Shown: positions 9,366 through 18,509 of the stretch, piece after piece
Layout: each line of letters begins with the position of its first letter
Numbering within the stretch: position 1 is the stretch's first letter
Source of the DNA: a candidate division CSSED10-310 bacterium
GTDB lineage: Bacteria > CSSED10-310
Reading direction: 5' to 3'
Assembly (NCBI GenBank): GCA_016931515.1
Contig: JAFGEQ010000011.1
Coordinates: 1-64,000, forward strand
Length of the DNA: 64,000 bases
The notes under the pieces: model-generated
What the model saw: only the letters and a program-made list of their open reading frames with translations
Told to the model about the DNA's origin: nothing
Databases searched by the model: none
Made by a program: the position numbers and the translations under genes

Positions 9366-10652
9366 ATGAATTTACCACCGGTTTGCATGATTTTGGCCGG
9401 CGGGCAGGGCTCCCGCCTCAACGCTCTTGCATGGCATCGGGCCAAACCAGCGGTACCCTTCGCCGGAATTTTCCGTCTGATCGATTTCACTCTTTCCAAT
9501 TCATCTAACAGTGGGCTGATGAGAACGGGAATACTCACCCAATATCTGCCTCTTTCTTTGATGGATCATATTGGCACCGGTTCATCGTGGGATATGTCGG
9601 CGCGAACAAGGGATTGCAGAATCCTGCCTCCGACAGAAGGTGTGACAGCAAAAGACTGGTATCAGGGTACTGCACATGCCATTGCAATGAACAGTGATTT
9701 TGTCTATCAGGGTAATGAGAAAGAGATTTTAATTTTATCCGGCGATCATATCTATCACATGGATTACCGGCCGATGATCCAGTTTCATCGTGATAAAAAA
9801 GCTATATTTACGATTGCAACCATGCCGGTTGCTCCCGAAGAAGCTCACCGTTTTGGAATCGCCGTGACCGACTCAAATAATCGGATCCTTGAGTTTCAGG
9901 AAAAACCATCCTCCCCGAAAAGTACGACCGGTTCCATGGGAATTTATGTGGCCGACAGGGATGTTGTTCTTACACGGATGAAACACCTGATCTTGAAGGG
10001 GAAAACGGATATCGGTGCGCATCTGGTTCCGTCTCTGATTGGTGAAGGAAACGTATATGCATTTCCGTTCGACGGATACTGGAGAGATGTCGGTACACTG
10101 GATTCATATTGGGAATGTTCGATGGATCTTCTGTCTCCGGAAACCAGTGGAGTGGATCTTGTCCGATGGAATATGAGAACCAACATGGAAGCATCGGGTC
10201 TGAGTCTCAGGGCTCCAAGCCGCTTCGGTGACTGCGCCCGTGTGACCGAGTCGATGATTGCACAGGGATGCAGAATCGATGGACGCGTCCATCGGTCCGT
10301 TTTATCTCCCGGCGTTAAAATTGGCGCCCGAGCGGAAGTTGTGGATTGCGTTATTTTCGATGACACAATCATAGGGGAGGGCGCTCAAATCTATCGGGCG
10401 ATTATCGATAAAAATGTCTCAATCGGGTCGGGTGCACGTATCGGTCCGACAGGGAACGACGTGCGCAATCAATTGTTTCCCGATCACCTGGGCTCCGGAT
10501 TGACTCTGTTGGGAACTCGAAGTGTGGTACCTGCGGGTGCAAGCATTGCAGGTAATTGTCTCGTGTATCCGAATACCGTTCAATCAGACTGGTCCCATGA
10601 GACATTGATGTCCGGTCAGACACTGCGTCCGGCAAAATTCGACAATGGCTAG
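9366..10652 (+). CDS. glgC: Glucose-1-phosphate adenylyltransferase (catalytic)
   Basis: Makes ADP-glucose from ATP and glucose-1-phosphate for GlgA. The intact nucleotide loop GGQGSRL is at residues 12-18 (Arg17). The fingerprint HRAKPAVPF (Lys27), the SGDHIYHMD motif, the QEKP sugar-phosphate site and a C-terminal beta-helix are all present. Length 428 is normal. It lies 9 bp after the degenerate paralogue and 8 bp before the next gene, so all are in one transcript. This copy should be the active subunit. Confidence 0.93.
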   Translation: MNLPPVCMILAGGQGSRLNALAWHRAKPAVPFAGIFRLIDFTLSNSSNSGLMRTGILTQYLPLSLMDHIGTGSSWDMSARTRDCRILPPTEGVTAKDWYQGTAHAIAMNSDFVYQGNEKEILILSGDHIYHMDYRPMIQFHRDKKAIFTIATMPVAPEEAHRFGIAVTDSNNRILEFQEKPSSPKSTTGSMGIYVADRDVVLTRMKHLILKGKTDIGAHLVPSLIGEGNVYAFPFDGYWRDVGTLDSYWECSMDLLSPETSGVDLVRWNMRTNMEASGLSLRAPSRFGDCARVTESMIAQGCRIDGRVHRSVLSPGVKIGARAEVVDCVIFDDTIIGEGAQIYRAIIDKNVSIGSGARIGPTGNDVRNQLFPDHLGSGLTLLGTRSVVPAGASIAGNCLVYPNTVQSDWSHETLMSGQTLRPAKFDNG

Positions 10653-10660
10653 AGAAGCTG

Positions 10661-11116
10661 ATGACAATATTAGAACTCGAACAGTCGGATGAATGGGGAT
10701 GGGAAATGCCGGAAGGTAAAAGCAATCATCCGACTCATCCGAACCAGGCTCCCTTCAAAGCAATGCAGAGATATCTGGATGTCGAGCGATTACCGGATAG
10801 TCTGGATGTTGTTCGCGAAGTCAGGAATCAAGCCGTAAAGAAGCTGGAAATGCTGGATCAGATGCATAGGGAGTTGATCGGCAAGGCCCGCAGTATTATC
10901 GAAAAAGCCAAAGAGGATCTGCGCCTGCACTCGGTTCGCATGCATGCGGCTAAAATTCGTAATCGGATTTATTATCTCTACTCCCGTGACAAGGGTAATG
11001 AGCAAGAGTTTTTTTCAATACTGGATCCGGATGAATACCATGCAGCTGATCCCAACTCTCGTTACATTGGAGCGTACAGACTTAATGAAGACAGCTCCTG
11101 GACTCGACTCGAATGA
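10661..11116 (+). CDS. DUF2452-like protein
   Basis: A 151-residue soluble protein. The central helical stretch (about residues 45-100) is Lys/Glu rich. The C-terminal pattern 'IYYLYSRDKGNEQEFFSIL', then 'DPDEY', then an aromatic-rich end with a Trp near the terminus, matches the layout of DUF2452 proteins as I know them. Function unknown. It is in the glycogen operon (8 bp after glgC) and its end overlaps the next gene by 32 bp. The family link is from memory of the pattern and moderately sure. Confidence 0.65.
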   Translation: MTILELEQSDEWGWEMPEGKSNHPTHPNQAPFKAMQRYLDVERLPDSLDVVREVRNQAVKKLEMLDQMHRELIGKARSIIEKAKEDLRLHSVRMHAAKIRNRIYYLYSRDKGNEQEFFSILDPDEYHAADPNSRYIGAYRLNEDSSWTRLE

Positions 11117-13214
11117 ATGGTCTCAGCGGAACGTAAGCGGATGGACTGACTCAACATCCGCGGGGGTTATTATTGCGGTACTCGTAATAATCTATGTCAC
11201 GTTCTTCAATCCCATACTGCGTTATGACGGGATCCAATACATGGCTCCGGCTCGTTCGCTGCTTATCGACGGGAATCTCAATACTTATGATGAAGGTGTC
11301 TATTACACACAGCCAGGATGGTCGGATGTATCCAAGCGAAAAATCACTGGGCGACCACCACCCATCATCAGTTATGTTTCCGCACCGGATTATACTTCCC
11401 GGGGATATCGGTTTGTTGTTTTCCCAATTGGTAATCCGATAATCTGGTTGCCGCCACTGGGACTGTGCCACCTCGTTATCTCCGGTATCCCCGCACTTCA
11501 AACTCTGTTTCCTGCTGACGGTTTTTCTCTCCCATACCGTCTCGGTCTGGGTTGGTGGAGTTTTCTTATAGGAGCAACGGGTCTTGTCATTGCTTATAAA
11601 ATTCTCCGAATCTGGTACCGGCCTGTTGTGGCGTGTGTTTCATCCCTCTTTGTATTTACCTCCGGAAATATCATTCAATTCGTGACTCGAGATGTCACAT
11701 TCTCCCACTGCATTGATTTTCTTCTTATCAACGCATCGATAATGATGTTCCTGAAGCTGGCAAATGACTCAGAACAGAACCGACAACCCATCGAATCACA
11801 TCTGTTCTGGGGAATTCTATCAGGATATACATTTATCGTACGCTATCAGGATGTAGTTCTGATCATTTTACCATTGTGGTATTACATCTTCGAGCCCGAT
11901 CGTCACAAAGGGAATCGATGGCGAAATCCCATTTTGTTTTTGACCGGATTGCTTTTCTCCACCGGACTCCAACTTTTCTACTGGAAAATTCTCTACGGCT
12001 CGTGGTTGATTTCAAACCGTCTGATGGGTACGGGATGTTTAGCATCATTCCAGCCTTTAAAACCGCAACTTCTCGATATGTTATTCAGCCGTTTTCATGG
12101 TCTGTTCAATTGGATGCCCTGGATGCTGGTTCTAACAATTGCCTATCTGCTTTTCATTAAAAGAAACAAACGGTTTGGAATATTATTCCTGATTATTATG
12201 GTCATTCAAACCTACTATATTTCAAGTCGTTCTGAATGGTGGAATCTGGGTTTCTCAGTACGGCGTTATGCCGGGTGGAATCTTTTCTTCATGATCGGTG
12301 CAGCTGAAATATTCTCGCGATGTGGACGACCTGTCGAAAAAATTGCCTGCACAACCGTTGTTGTCCTGACGAGTTTCTGGTCATGGCTGTTCCAGATCTG
12401 TTACCATTCCATGAGTCGTTGCGGCCATATATATAAGCACTTAATTCGGGATTCCTCGCCGTATCATCCCGTAACGTACCACCCCATTTTGCCGTCGCGG
12501 ATAGATGTCATCAGAGCCATTGTTCATCTGAAGACATGGTTTGCGGAATACACACTATTTCCAGGTATCGTAGAATTTTTCAAAACCAATTACTCACTCG
12601 TTGCCATTGCACTCCTATCGTGCCATATCCTGTTCCTGATCGTTCTGAGTATCTGGATCCAATACCTGAAAAAGACAACTCTACCTCTCCGGAATTTACT
12701 GGCTGTCAGCCTCCTCTTTATCCTGATCGTTTCGGTGTGGATGATTCAATCGGATATTCATTCAAAGGATGTCATCGTACATCGGTTATCTCAAAACAGA
12801 CGTAATGACATACATCAGGTTGTCCGCATTCCGGTTGCGTCGGAATTTATGGGAGAAAACGTATTTCTTGATCTGAGTGACGAACCGATAACATTCACTC
12901 GTCCGGATCCGGTCAACGCACAATGGGGATTTGCGCTTCTCGGTTCCACTATGGGGAATGATAAAGCGACGGTTGCCGTTCGATTAAAGCGGGATGGAGT
13001 GGTGTTCGATGAAAAAAGGTTCGGCATGAAAGCAGGTATAACACCGGACGTTGTGAGGATTGAAGTGCCATGGAAGGAAGTGTCGGATGATCGTTATTGG
13101 TACGTGATGCGTTCCGAACCGACGGATGAAAGTGCTGTGCCCGACTCTTGGGACATTGTCCTCATAGAGGGAGAAAGTGTTCAATTGGGAGCTTTTTGGC
13201 ATTACCTGGATTGA
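11085..13214 (+). CDS. Multi-pass GT-C glycosyltransferase-like membrane protein
   Basis: The start is placed at 11085; the frame extends to 10944, but that part lies within the preceding gene in another frame. About 709 residues with ten or more hydrophobic segments and a C-terminal soluble beta-rich domain. The first extracytoplasmic loop carries an acidic residue after helix 1 (ILRYDGIQYMAPA), as in PMT/GT39-type GT-C enzymes that use lipid-linked sugars. No family is certain. It overlaps the DUF2452-like gene by 32 bp and ends tail-to-tail with the M24 peptidase (13-bp overlap). A role in moving a sugar across or at the membrane, perhaps with the GT2 protein, is an inference. Confidence 0.75.
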   Translation: MKTAPGLDSNEWSQRNVSGWTDSTSAGVIIAVLVIIYVTFFNPILRYDGIQYMAPARSLLIDGNLNTYDEGVYYTQPGWSDVSKRKITGRPPPIISYVSAPDYTSRGYRFVVFPIGNPIIWLPPLGLCHLVISGIPALQTLFPADGFSLPYRLGLGWWSFLIGATGLVIAYKILRIWYRPVVACVSSLFVFTSGNIIQFVTRDVTFSHCIDFLLINASIMMFLKLANDSEQNRQPIESHLFWGILSGYTFIVRYQDVVLIILPLWYYIFEPDRHKGNRWRNPILFLTGLLFSTGLQLFYWKILYGSWLISNRLMGTGCLASFQPLKPQLLDMLFSRFHGLFNWMPWMLVLTIAYLLFIKRNKRFGILFLIIMVIQTYYISSRSEWWNLGFSVRRYAGWNLFFMIGAAEIFSRCGRPVEKIACTTVVVLTSFWSWLFQICYHSMSRCGHIYKHLIRDSSPYHPVTYHPILPSRIDVIRAIVHLKTWFAEYTLFPGIVEFFKTNYSLVAIALLSCHILFLIVLSIWIQYLKKTTLPLRNLLAVSLLFILIVSVWMIQSDIHSKDVIVHRLSQNRRNDIHQVVRIPVASEFMGENVFLDLSDEPITFTRPDPVNAQWGFALLGSTMGNDKATVAVRLKRDGVVFDEKRFGMKAGITPDVVRIEVPWKEVSDDRYWYVMRSEPTDESAVPDSWDIVLIEGESVQLGAFWHYLD

Positions 13215-14458
13215 ACGTCCGAGATCCACTTCTCGATTTCCATTGGTTTCTTCGGGATCGCCGCTGATAGATTTATATGACCTTCTTCAGTAACCAGGAT
13301 GTTATCTTCAATCCGAATACCCAGATTATTTTCGTGTATATACAATCCCGGTTCGATCGTCAGGACCATGCCCGGAACCAGTGTTTTGTTATTCCCAGAT
13401 ACGATATCGTGAGTATCCAGTCCGAGAGAGTGCGCGACTCCGTGAGTATAAAATTTATTAATATCCTTATCATCCGAGATTAGACCGAGTGTCTTCAATC
13501 CGGTGGCAAGCACGGTACGTGTAATATCATTAAGTTCCAATAATGAGATGCCTGGTTTAACGGCGCTGATAGTTCGTTCATTGGCTTCCAGAACCAGTTC
13601 GTAAAAAGCGAGCTGTTTTTTTGAGAAACGACGGTTGACGGGAAAAGTGCGACTGATATCCGCTGAATAGTGTTGATATTCAGCACCAAGATCAGTCAGT
13701 ACCAGTTCATTTTTCTCGAGTGTCCGATCGAGTGATGAATAATGGAGAACCGTTGCGTTCGCACCTGAGGCGATAATCGTTTGGAAAGCTGGAAAACACC
13801 GTCTTTTATGAAGTTCAAAGTTAAAACATGCTTCCAGCTCATACTCAGTCGAACCGGGTTTCAATTGGTTAAGCAATCCATCAATACCGGCGTGGGTCAC
13901 GTCAATGGCTTTCCGGATGCGTTCAATTTCCAGTGGATGCTTGATTTCCCTCAATCCTGCCAGCAGAGAATGAGCTCTCCTGATCTCAACTTGAGGGTTG
14001 GTTTTCCGAATTTCCTCCACTGCCTGTAGCGTTTCGGACAAAGGTGAGTGAGGAGGAACAGGTTGAAAATCCAGATAGAGGTAATCTACATTGGATAGGG
14101 TAAAGCCGATTTGCTTATTGAGATTCTCAAGTGATGTAACCGAGTCAATGCCGGTTATTTCCTTCACCTCTTCAGGACCGGGAAGATAGCCGTTCCAGTG
14201 AATTTGCAAGGGGGTCAGCAGGATGACGAACATTGTGCAGGTGAGGTTATTGCCTGTTTTTCTGAATAAAATGGCTGCAGAGGGATTATTATAACCAGTT
14301 AGATAATAAAAATTCTTATCCTGGCAGAACGGATAGAACGAATCCCAACTCCGTATTTTGGGGGAGGCGGCTGTGAGTAGCAATGCGCTTCTGTCGGGGA
14401 GAATTTCCAGCAGCCGTCTACGGTTTGCCGCGAAGAAATCTTTTTCAAAGGATTCCAT
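13202..14458 (-). CDS. pepP: Xaa-Pro aminopeptidase (M24B family)
   Basis: Dinuclear-metal peptidase that removes the N-terminal residue preceding proline. It has an N-terminal creatinase-like domain (about 1-165) and a C-terminal pita-bread domain. The metal ligands are visible: Asp in 'LTDLGAEY', Asp in 'SADISRTFPVN', His in 'THGVAHSLGLDTHD', Glu in 'LTIEPGLY' and Glu in 'GIRIEDNILV'. Length 418 is slightly short but complete. The start has a GGAGG site. The last 13 bp overlap the convergent GT-C gene. The symbol follows general usage; the exact M24B subgroup is not resolved. Confidence 0.9.
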   Translation of the reverse strand: MESFEKDFFAANRRRLLEILPDRSALLLTAASPKIRSWDSFYPFCQDKNFYYLTGYNNPSAAILFRKTGNNLTCTMFVILLTPLQIHWNGYLPGPEEVKEITGIDSVTSLENLNKQIGFTLSNVDYLYLDFQPVPPHSPLSETLQAVEEIRKTNPQVEIRRAHSLLAGLREIKHPLEIERIRKAIDVTHAGIDGLLNQLKPGSTEYELEACFNFELHKRRCFPAFQTIIASGANATVLHYSSLDRTLEKNELVLTDLGAEYQHYSADISRTFPVNRRFSKKQLAFYELVLEANERTISAVKPGISLLELNDITRTVLATGLKTLGLISDDKDINKFYTHGVAHSLGLDTHDIVSGNNKTLVPGMVLTIEPGLYIHENNLGIRIEDNILVTEEGHINLSAAIPKKPMEIEKWISDVQSR

Positions 14459-14488
14459 GATTCCTCCGGTTGTGTTTTCTGAGTCTGA

Positions 14489-15028
14489 TTAAAACTTAAA
14501 ACTCATGCCGAATGTTGAGTTAACCCAGCTTGCGCGTGGGTTATTATCTCCAAATAATCCGGAATTATATATAGATTGAAAACGAAATCCCCAACCTGAA
14601 AACGGTTGAAAATCAATCCCGCCGCCTGCACTCCATCCGATGTCATCCGAGTTGTCCCAGGCGATAACATTGCGATCGTGCTGGGACGAGAAATATGTCG
14701 GTCCGACAAGTGCAAACAGCCGGAAGTATTTTGGGAAAGGATAATCGATAATCGCCCAGACGCCCAAGGATTCGATCTGGATACGGTAGTCCATTTCAGG
14801 GCTGTCGCACTGGAATTCCTGGTGGTAATAGGCAACCCGGACACCCAGATGTTGATTGGGAACATAATCGATACTGAGTCCGTAAACGTACTCGTCGTCA
14901 GCCACGGAATCGAAAGATTCGGTGGGAATGCTGTTTCCGGCATCGAACGAAGCATACCATTCGTAAGCTTGGCTACTGATTCCGGGCACGATGAGGATCA
15001 AACAAACAATAAAAAAGCGTCTTGTCAT
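14489..15028 (-). CDS. Small outer-membrane beta-barrel protein
   Basis: A 179-residue protein with a signal peptide (hydrophobic core 'FFIVCLILIVPG', cleavage after SSQA likely). Alternating aromatic/polar strands run to a final phenylalanine ('FGMSFKF'), as expected for an 8-stranded OmpW/OmpX-like barrel. GGAGG lies 5 bases before the ATG. It lies 30 bp upstream of the aminopeptidase gene on the same strand. Ligand unknown. Confidence 0.75.
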   Translation of the reverse strand: MTRRFFIVCLILIVPGISSQAYEWYASFDAGNSIPTESFDSVADDEYVYGLSIDYVPNQHLGVRVAYYHQEFQCDSPEMDYRIQIESLGVWAIIDYPFPKYFRLFALVGPTYFSSQHDRNVIAWDNSDDIGWSAGGGIDFQPFSGWGFRFQSIYNSGLFGDNNPRASWVNSTFGMSFKF

Positions 15029-15193
15029 AAATACCTCCAGACTTCATCCGATCGATATTACCTGATCGAGTTGGAAAATAGAAGTAATATACGCGGATTG
15101 ACCGGTCCATGTTCGCTTTTATTTGACCCGGCTGGTGCGGAATAGTAAATATGATAAAACCAATGATGGTTTTTTTATTAAAGGAGATAATAA

Positions 15194-16417
15194 ATGCAGA
15201 TTAGCAGAGACTTCATCAGTAAATTACCCAAATCGGAGCTTCATGTTCATCTTGACGGTTCTATTCGACTCACTACATTAATTGACTTGGCAAAAGCCAG
15301 AGGTGTAAGTCTTCCATCTTTTACTGTCGATGGATTAAAACAACTCGTCTTCAAAGATAAATACAATGATCTTGGGGAGTACCTGGTCGGCTTCGGATAC
15401 ACAACCGCAGTGTTGCAGGATGAGGAATCATTGGAGAGGGTCGCCTACGAGTTGGCTGAAGATTGTACAGCAGAAGGAATTCGATATCTCGAAGTAAGAT
15501 TCGCTCCGCAACTCCATGTCAGCAAACAACTTCCGATCGCGAACGTGCTTCAAGCCGTTGACCGGGGATTATCCCGATATTCCTCTTCGTTCAACAGTCG
15601 ATTGGAAGTGACGAATGGATCAGAACCTCCCTTTCGCTTCGGGATCATCTGCTGTGCGATGCGGATGTTCAACGGTAATTTTTCCGCCTATTACAACCGG
15701 TTTTCAAATGTCCATTGTTTTTCGCCCGAAAAGCGTTTGTTCGGACTGGCTTCAGAAGAATTGGCAATGGCAGCCGTTAAAATCCGCGACGATAGTGGAT
15801 TACCGATCGTTGGATTTGATCTCGCCGGTCAGGAGGATGGTTATCCTGCAGGTGACCATCGATCAGCCTATCAATATGCGCACCGGCATTTTATGAAAAA
15901 AACGGTTCATGCGGGAGAGGCTTATGGTCCGGAAAGTATTTTTCAGGCTATTACCGATCTTTATGCAGACCGGATCGGACATGGATTCCATCTTTACTCA
16001 ACCGATCATATCGAACATCCTGGAATACAGGATAAGGACCGGTACGTGGAGGAACTGGCCAATTTCATTGCAGACCGACGGATTACTCTGGAAGTGTGCC
16101 TGACAAGTAACTGCCAGACGATGCCATTTCTCAAGAGTCTGGAAGACCATACACTCAGAAAGTTCCTTGACAGCAACCTGAGTATCTCATTGTGCACGGA
16201 TAACAGGACAGTATCTAATACGACTCTCACCCAAGAGATTGAACTGGCGGTCAAACATTTCAAAGTGGATCGGAAGCAGCTGAAAAATATAATCATCTAT
16301 GGATTCAAGCGCAGTTTCTTTCCCGGTTCGTATCCTGAGAAGAGAGCCTATGTGCGACGCGTAATTGATTACTATGAGAAATTGGAGAGGGAAGATCTTC
16401 TGAATCAGGGAGAGTAG
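15194..16417 (+). CDS. add: Adenosine deaminase family protein
   Basis: Hydrolyses adenosine/deoxyadenosine to inosine in purine salvage. TIM-barrel amidohydrolase motifs are in order: HVHLDGS near residue 18 (zinc ligands), the HAGE catalytic glutamate, the DRIGHG histidine, 'CLTSN' and the TDN metal/catalytic aspartate near the end (CTDNRTVSNT). Length 407 is a little longer than the typical 330-350. The start has AAGGAGATAATAA before ATG. A related ADA-like deaminase (for example acting on N6-substituted adenine compounds) is possible. The gene ends 13 bp inside the convergent neighbour. Confidence 0.88.
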   Translation: MQISRDFISKLPKSELHVHLDGSIRLTTLIDLAKARGVSLPSFTVDGLKQLVFKDKYNDLGEYLVGFGYTTAVLQDEESLERVAYELAEDCTAEGIRYLEVRFAPQLHVSKQLPIANVLQAVDRGLSRYSSSFNSRLEVTNGSEPPFRFGIICCAMRMFNGNFSAYYNRFSNVHCFSPEKRLFGLASEELAMAAVKIRDDSGLPIVGFDLAGQEDGYPAGDHRSAYQYAHRHFMKKTVHAGEAYGPESIFQAITDLYADRIGHGFHLYSTDHIEHPGIQDKDRYVEELANFIADRRITLEVCLTSNCQTMPFLKSLEDHTLRKFLDSNLSISLCTDNRTVSNTTLTQEIELAVKHFKVDRKQLKNIIIYGFKRSFFPGSYPEKRAYVRRVIDYYEKLEREDLLNQGE

Positions 16418-16974
16418 AACCAGCCTTTTTCCTTGATTTCTTTCAACCGGTTGATTTCTGTGGAGATGTGGGAGGGATCGCATCCCGTTGATGCTAATTC
16501 CTTTGCGTGTGATTCGAGTGCTTCAATACACGTTCCCAGTGAGAGCATATGTTCTTCGAGTTGATCAATATGCTCATTCAATAGAAGCTTGACATCCTGA
16601 AGATGGTCCTTATTGCGGAGTTGGATTCTCGAGAGTTCACCGTTTTTCAGACGTGTCAGATGCCGTCTAAACACAAAGATCGGTCCTGCGAACCGTTGCG
16701 TCATAATGACGGAATGGACAGCCAGAACGATGATGAAAATAATTAGGAGTCCCCAGAACGTGGCGTCACCCATGATGAACCGCCCGATCGCTTCCATCTT
16801 ATCGGTTTGACCCCCTTCGGTGTAATGAAGAATGTAGCCGATTGGAAGTGCGAACATCAGAACTAAAAACAAAGAGTATAACGCCAGATAACTGATTACA
16901 ATTCGTGCAAATCCGAATTGAATTCTGTGATCAACCAGATTTCTCGTTCTTCTGTTTCGATTCGCATTAACCAT
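16405..16974 (-). CDS. HAMP-like two-helix membrane protein
   Basis: A 189-residue protein with two transmembrane segments (about 25-50 and 70-92) around a short external loop. A HAMP-like stretch follows (about 93-140, 'FAGPIFVFRRHLTRLKNGEL'), then a C-terminal coiled coil. No kinase, cyclase or methyl-accepting module follows, so it is a bare membrane/HAMP/coiled-coil protein. It might act as an adaptor for a separate effector. GAGG precedes the start. The 3' end overlaps the deaminase gene by 13 bp tail-to-tail. Confidence 0.65.
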   Translation of the reverse strand: MVNANRNRRTRNLVDHRIQFGFARIVISYLALYSLFLVLMFALPIGYILHYTEGGQTDKMEAIGRFIMGDATFWGLLIIFIIVLAVHSVIMTQRFAGPIFVFRRHLTRLKNGELSRIQLRNKDHLQDVKLLLNEHIDQLEEHMLSLGTCIEALESHAKELASTGCDPSHISTEINRLKEIKEKGWFYSP

Positions 16975-17069
16975 AACATGCCCTCACAACCTTTTCTTTT
17001 CTCATTGCCGTGCCAGAAGCTTAAATCAATTACGCGTAAAGTGCAAATTGATTGCGTGAAGGAATGTGG

Positions 17070-17098
17070 TTGACATTTGAGTCTCTCAACATTACATT
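17070..17098 (+). promoter_or_regulatory. Sigma-70-type promoter of the FadL-like gene
   Basis: TTGACA (17070-17075) and TACATT (17093-17098) are separated by exactly 17 bp. They lie 64 bp upstream of the ATG at 17162 in an otherwise gene-free strip. Confidence 0.7.
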
Positions 17099-17161
17099 CG
17101 TTCCATTCACTCCAAATCTGGAGATGGGTAGCCGCGCGGGGTACATCAGGAGTCACACATT

Positions 17162-18451
17162 ATGCGCACTCTTATTGTCACTTCGTCATTTCTGTTTATC
17201 ACGATTATTGCAATTTCCACATCTTTAGGCGCTGGATTCAGCATCTATGAGCAGGGAGCCACAGCTATGGGTATGGCTGGCGCGTTCAGTGCCAAAGCGG
17301 ATGATCCGACTGCGATTTTTTACAATCCGGCTGGTATCGGAAAGCTGGAAGGAACAAACATCTCTCTTGGATTGACCGCCATACCGCCAAAATCTACGAT
17401 GGAAGATCCTTATGGACGGGAATGGGATACGGAAGATCAGTTATTTCTTGTTCCAAATCTGTACATTACGCACGAACTCAATGAAAAGATGAGTCTCGGT
17501 CTGGGCGTATTCGCTCCATATGGATTGGGCATGGATTGGGGCAAGGATAACGATTGGATCTACCGATATCTTATCCGCGATGTGACAATAGAGACATTCT
17601 ATGTGTCACCGGTATTCGCCTACAATCTGAATGACAATTGGTCCATTGCTGCGGGTGCGTTGTGGGTTAAATCCAACGTGGAATACAATGCCTCCGTAGA
17701 TATGAGTGCTGTTTCGGAAGCACTATCGGCAGCATTTGGAACCACTATTGTTCTGCCGGACAGTGAGATGAAGTTAGAGGGTGATAATGAGAGCGGGGAC
17801 TGGGGTTATAATTTCGGAATTCACGGAATAATCGAGAAATTGCATCTGGGTCTATCCTATCGTTCAGCTGTCGAATGCGCGTATGATGGCGATGCCACAT
17901 TTGATGTGCCGGCATCCGGATACGGTTCATCAGTGGACAGCATCGTTAATGGCTATTTCCCGGACACAAAGGGTCTGACGACGATTGAAATGCCTCAAAG
18001 CATTTCATTGGGTATCGGTTATGATGTCACGGAGAAGCTGTATACCGAATTTGATGTTGTCTGGATGGGATGGTCCAGTTACGATTCGCTGGATATCGAT
18101 TTTGAGTTTGCAGGCTTGCCCGATGTCAGTCAGAGAAAAGACTGGGATGATGTGATGAGCTATCGTTTGGGAATGACATACGCGGCAACGGAGCAACTGT
18201 CGTTGTATGGGGGTGTATATTTTGATGAATCCCCCATTCCGGACGATACACTGGATCCGATTCTTCCCGGAGCCGATCGCTACTCGTTTCAGATGGGTGC
18301 CGGCTATGACTTCGGTAACTTTGCGATCCAGGGATATTACATGTATCTCCAATTCGAGGACAGGGAGACGACAACGAATTATCGTGGCATCAACGGTGAT
18401 TATGAATCTAATGCACACATGTTCGGAATGCAGGCAACCTATTCATTCTAA
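17162..18451 (+). CDS. FadL/OmpP1-family outer-membrane transporter
   Basis: Outer-membrane 14-stranded barrel for long-chain fatty acids or other hydrophobic compounds. A signal peptide (about residues 1-24) precedes the mature N-terminus 'GFSIYEQGATAMGMAGAF', followed by 'DDPTAIFYNPAG'. This hatch signature is characteristic of the family. The protein ends in a barrel strand with terminal Phe (MQATYSF). Length 429. It is directly upstream of a long-chain acyl-CoA synthetase, so import followed by activation of fatty acids is a coherent pathway. Confidence 0.92.
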   Translation: MRTLIVTSSFLFITIIAISTSLGAGFSIYEQGATAMGMAGAFSAKADDPTAIFYNPAGIGKLEGTNISLGLTAIPPKSTMEDPYGREWDTEDQLFLVPNLYITHELNEKMSLGLGVFAPYGLGMDWGKDNDWIYRYLIRDVTIETFYVSPVFAYNLNDNWSIAAGALWVKSNVEYNASVDMSAVSEALSAAFGTTIVLPDSEMKLEGDNESGDWGYNFGIHGIIEKLHLGLSYRSAVECAYDGDATFDVPASGYGSSVDSIVNGYFPDTKGLTTIEMPQSISLGIGYDVTEKLYTEFDVVWMGWSSYDSLDIDFEFAGLPDVSQRKDWDDVMSYRLGMTYAATEQLSLYGGVYFDESPIPDDTLDPILPGADRYSFQMGAGYDFGNFAIQGYYMYLQFEDRETTTNYRGINGDYESNAHMFGMQATYSF

Positions 18452-18467
18452 ATTGTTTTGATTATAT

Positions 18468-18495
18468 GGCAGGAATCATGGCTATGATTCCTGCC
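18468..18495 (+). terminator. Perfect 12-bp hairpin between the FadL-like and acyl-CoA synthetase genes
   Basis: Bases 468-479 and 484-495 of this kilobase pair without a mismatch around a GGCT loop. A TTT follows, then the ribosome site (GGAGG at 18501) of the next gene. It may act as a partial terminator or an mRNA-stabilising element that sets the ratio of the two products. Confidence 0.7.
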
Positions 18496-18509
18496 TTTCG
18501 GGAGGAAAA

